Part shown: positions 61,883 through 64,000 of the stretch, in pieces
How the letters are laid out: each line of letters starts with the position of its first letter
Numbering within the stretch: the stretch's first letter is position 1
From: Hoplostethus atlanticus
Taxonomy: Eukaryota > Chordata > Actinopteri > Trachichthyiformes > Trachichthyidae
Reading direction: 5' to 3'
Length of the DNA: 64,000 bases
Assembly (NCBI GenBank): GCA_034670405.1
Contig: JAXDDX010000040.1
Coordinates: forward strand, 3,306,001 to 3,370,000
Notes under the pieces: model-generated
The model's database searches: none
What the model was told of the DNA's origin: nothing
The model's input: the letters and a program-made list of their open reading frames with translations, nothing else
Position numbers and translations under genes: made by a program

Positions 61883-61922
<40 letters not shown>
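61883..61922. repeat. (TG)n microsatellite
   Basis: About 19 TG units. Confidence 0.9.
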
Positions 61923-61925
<3 letters not shown>

Positions 61926-62096
61926 AGGACGTGTTGGAGCGAGAGTTAAGTGCAGTGTGTTATTTTTCTTGAACAGCCAGGGTGAAGTAGCTGTGGTGGC
62001 AGTAGTTGTAGCACGTGCTGCTTTCCCTTCAAGCCCTAACTTGTACTCCAACATCAGCTGATTACAGTCACAGTGTGTGTTTGTTATACTAGCATG

Positions 62097-62419
62097 CACA
62101 CACACACACACACACACACACATTTTATCAGGATAAGGAGAGTGAGACATCTGTATGCAAATGTCATTATGTTAGTGGGGGGGGTTGTTTTGAAGTGGGC
62201 TGGGTGTGAGTGATGTCATGATCGTGAAGGAGGGAGTGAAGAATGTCGGGCTCTAAAGGAGTGTGTGTTGAGCTGTAGCATATATGCATGGTATCCATAG
62301 AAACCAGCTAACCCTACTCAAGATGGCTCACTGATGCTTTTACCTATCTCTCCGTCTCCATCCTCATCCACCGCACCTTTTTTTTCACTCTCACACACAC
62401 ACACACACACACACACACC
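62097..62419. repeat. Two (AC)n microsatellites
   Basis: (AC)n at 62097-62122 and at 62392-62419. The DNA between them is unique, with no recognised gene. Confidence 0.85.
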
Positions 62420-62439
62420 TATATGTTTACACACACACT

Positions 62440-63160
62440 AATGAACGATCAAATCCTTCATGGAGATATTCCAGTTCAACGGCAACAAAAAAAGGGAAAA
62501 TGTTAAAAATCTCAGCCGATGCGCGGCAAGCTGCATCACATGCCTTTCAAGTATCTTTGAAATGCGGTTCATCCCACCTTGGTAAATAATTGCATGTGCG
62601 GCTGCCTCTTCTCTCCCCTCGGTTTTTCCGAAGCGACCGCGTGGTATGTAGCAAGCACTTCACTGTCAAACCATCTTGCTCTCTTGTGGAGCTAATGACC
62701 AGCGAGGAAGAGGAGGGACGGTAGCGGTGATGGAGCAGGAGAAAAAAAACCAAACTCTTTAGACTCTCAAGACTCACTGTGGCCTCATCATACAGTACAT
62801 TCTGGATTATTTTCTTCATACCTGAGACAGTATGTGTATTTCTACCGTTCACATGGAGAATGCATGGGCGACCCTAACACCAACAGATTTCAGGCCAGGG
62901 TGTACTCTCCCCCACCGAGGGCATGTTCTGTTTGGATAAAAACACTCAACTCAAACACAAAACTCCCCACGCATTGCAGTTTCAAAACACTCCTTATGTT
63001 TTTGACAAAAAGTGGAAATGCTAACTGAGGTAGCTGAATTTTCCAGTTATGATGCGACACTTCCTATGCGCAGTGAAGATTTCCTGCCAGTGACCATATC
63101 CGACACCAGAATCTCATTTGGGCAAAATCTACAGCATCTCAAGGGGGATTGAACGCATCA
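62440..63160. other. Unique DNA without a recognised gene
   Basis: Moderately AT-rich, with no convincing splice-bounded exon on either strand. Confidence 0.4.
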
Positions 63161-63168
63161 CTCTATTG

Positions 63169-63211
<43 letters not shown>
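63169..63211. repeat. (CTAT)n tetranucleotide microsatellite
   Basis: About 11 CTAT/ATCT units. Confidence 0.92.
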
Positions 63212-63780
63212 ATCTTGTCTAGTGCAGCTTTAAAAATTCTTGTCATTTTTCCTACAAATCCTCATTTTTGGATTTTGTCTCCATCTTTGGTGCTCAGCGC
63301 TCATTGCTGTGGTGTTTCTTCACTACACTTCCCAGAGATCACCTGAGTTTCACTTGCATTTCTGTAGGTGGCGCTCTTTTCTTTGTCTGTTTAGCCACGG
63401 TGGCTATCGCTGCTCATGCTAACTACTATCTTCTTGTATTTATTTATGTTGCTGCTGCAGGAAATGTAACACATAGGCCAGAAAGAGCTACCTGACACCG
63501 GGTGTTTAGAACAGCAAATGGAAAAGCTTTCATGAACTGGCTAGAGGTCGAGAGACTATTGTGTTATATCAATCAGTGATAGAGAGGAGCAAAACAGACA
63601 GCATGTAGTTACATAAAAAAAATGAAACAGGAGATAGAAGGTTTGTGTAGGACACCAATGAGATTTTGCTTTGGATGAGAGTGCCTGTGAAATGGCAGAT
63701 GAGTACACAAGTGCACACTCAGAGAAAGGAGAGGAGAATTGGGAAACATCCGTTTGCAAGAGATAAAGGAAAATAAGGAA

Positions 63781-63909
<129 letters not shown>

Positions 63910-64000
63910 AGGCTGATGGGTAATTGAGGCAGTCACAACACAGATCGGGACGCAGTGTCACGCTGTGCCCTGGGTCTGGCTCGCTGCCCCGGCCCTCTGG

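Overview
This window is nuclear DNA of a vertebrate, almost certainly a teleost fish. It has split genes with GT-AG introns, very dense CA and CT microsatellites, AT-rich introns, and three genes whose products read as clear vertebrate orthologues. No prokaryotic, organellar or viral gene is seen. All family identifications were made by reading translations against remembered family sequences; no search was run.

Layout. (1) 395-7800, plus strand: kif3b, the motor subunit of heterotrimeric kinesin-2. The window opens in an upstream intron. Eight coding exons (513-5058) give a 761-residue protein, followed by a long 3' UTR. (2) 7900-15050, minus strand: pcmtd2, a PCMT-like methyltransferase-fold protein with a C-terminal Elongin/Cullin-box tail. 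It converges on kif3b, with candidate poly(A) signals about 125 bp apart. Its last exon has an apparent one-base frame offset. (3) About 16285-42060, and probably to about 53400 with 5' UTR exons, minus strand: myt1, a seven-finger CCHHC zinc-finger neural transcription factor. It has 21 coding exons, a long acidic exon and a C-terminal coiled coil. The acidic exon also shows a one-base offset. (4) 47000-64000: the probable myt1 upstream and regulatory domain. It holds candidate 5' exons, GC-rich promoter-like stretches, microsatellites, a MITE, a pentanucleotide array and several blocks that look like conserved noncoding DNA. No protein-coding gene could be supported there.

Context. From memory, MYT1 and PCMTD2 are neighbours in the same order and orientation near the end of human chromosome 20q. 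Here they keep that order (myt1, then pcmtd2 downstream, same strand), which supports calling them myt1 and pcmtd2 rather than the paralogues myt1l/st18 and pcmtd1. KIF3B lies elsewhere on human chromosome 20, so its adjacency here is a local rearrangement on one side or the other. The three genes share no pathway; the region is a syntenic block, not a functional cluster.

Most notable observations: matching one-base offsets in two otherwise intact host genes; very long polypyrimidine tracts (one a CT microsatellite) directly upstream of at least eight myt1 3' splice sites; a triple NAG acceptor at myt1 coding exon 2; a tandem peptide repeat in the disordered acidic exon; a 36-bp perfect palindrome; a 24-bp-arm hairpin element; and a 231-bp MITE. 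I see no convincing new multi-gene system.
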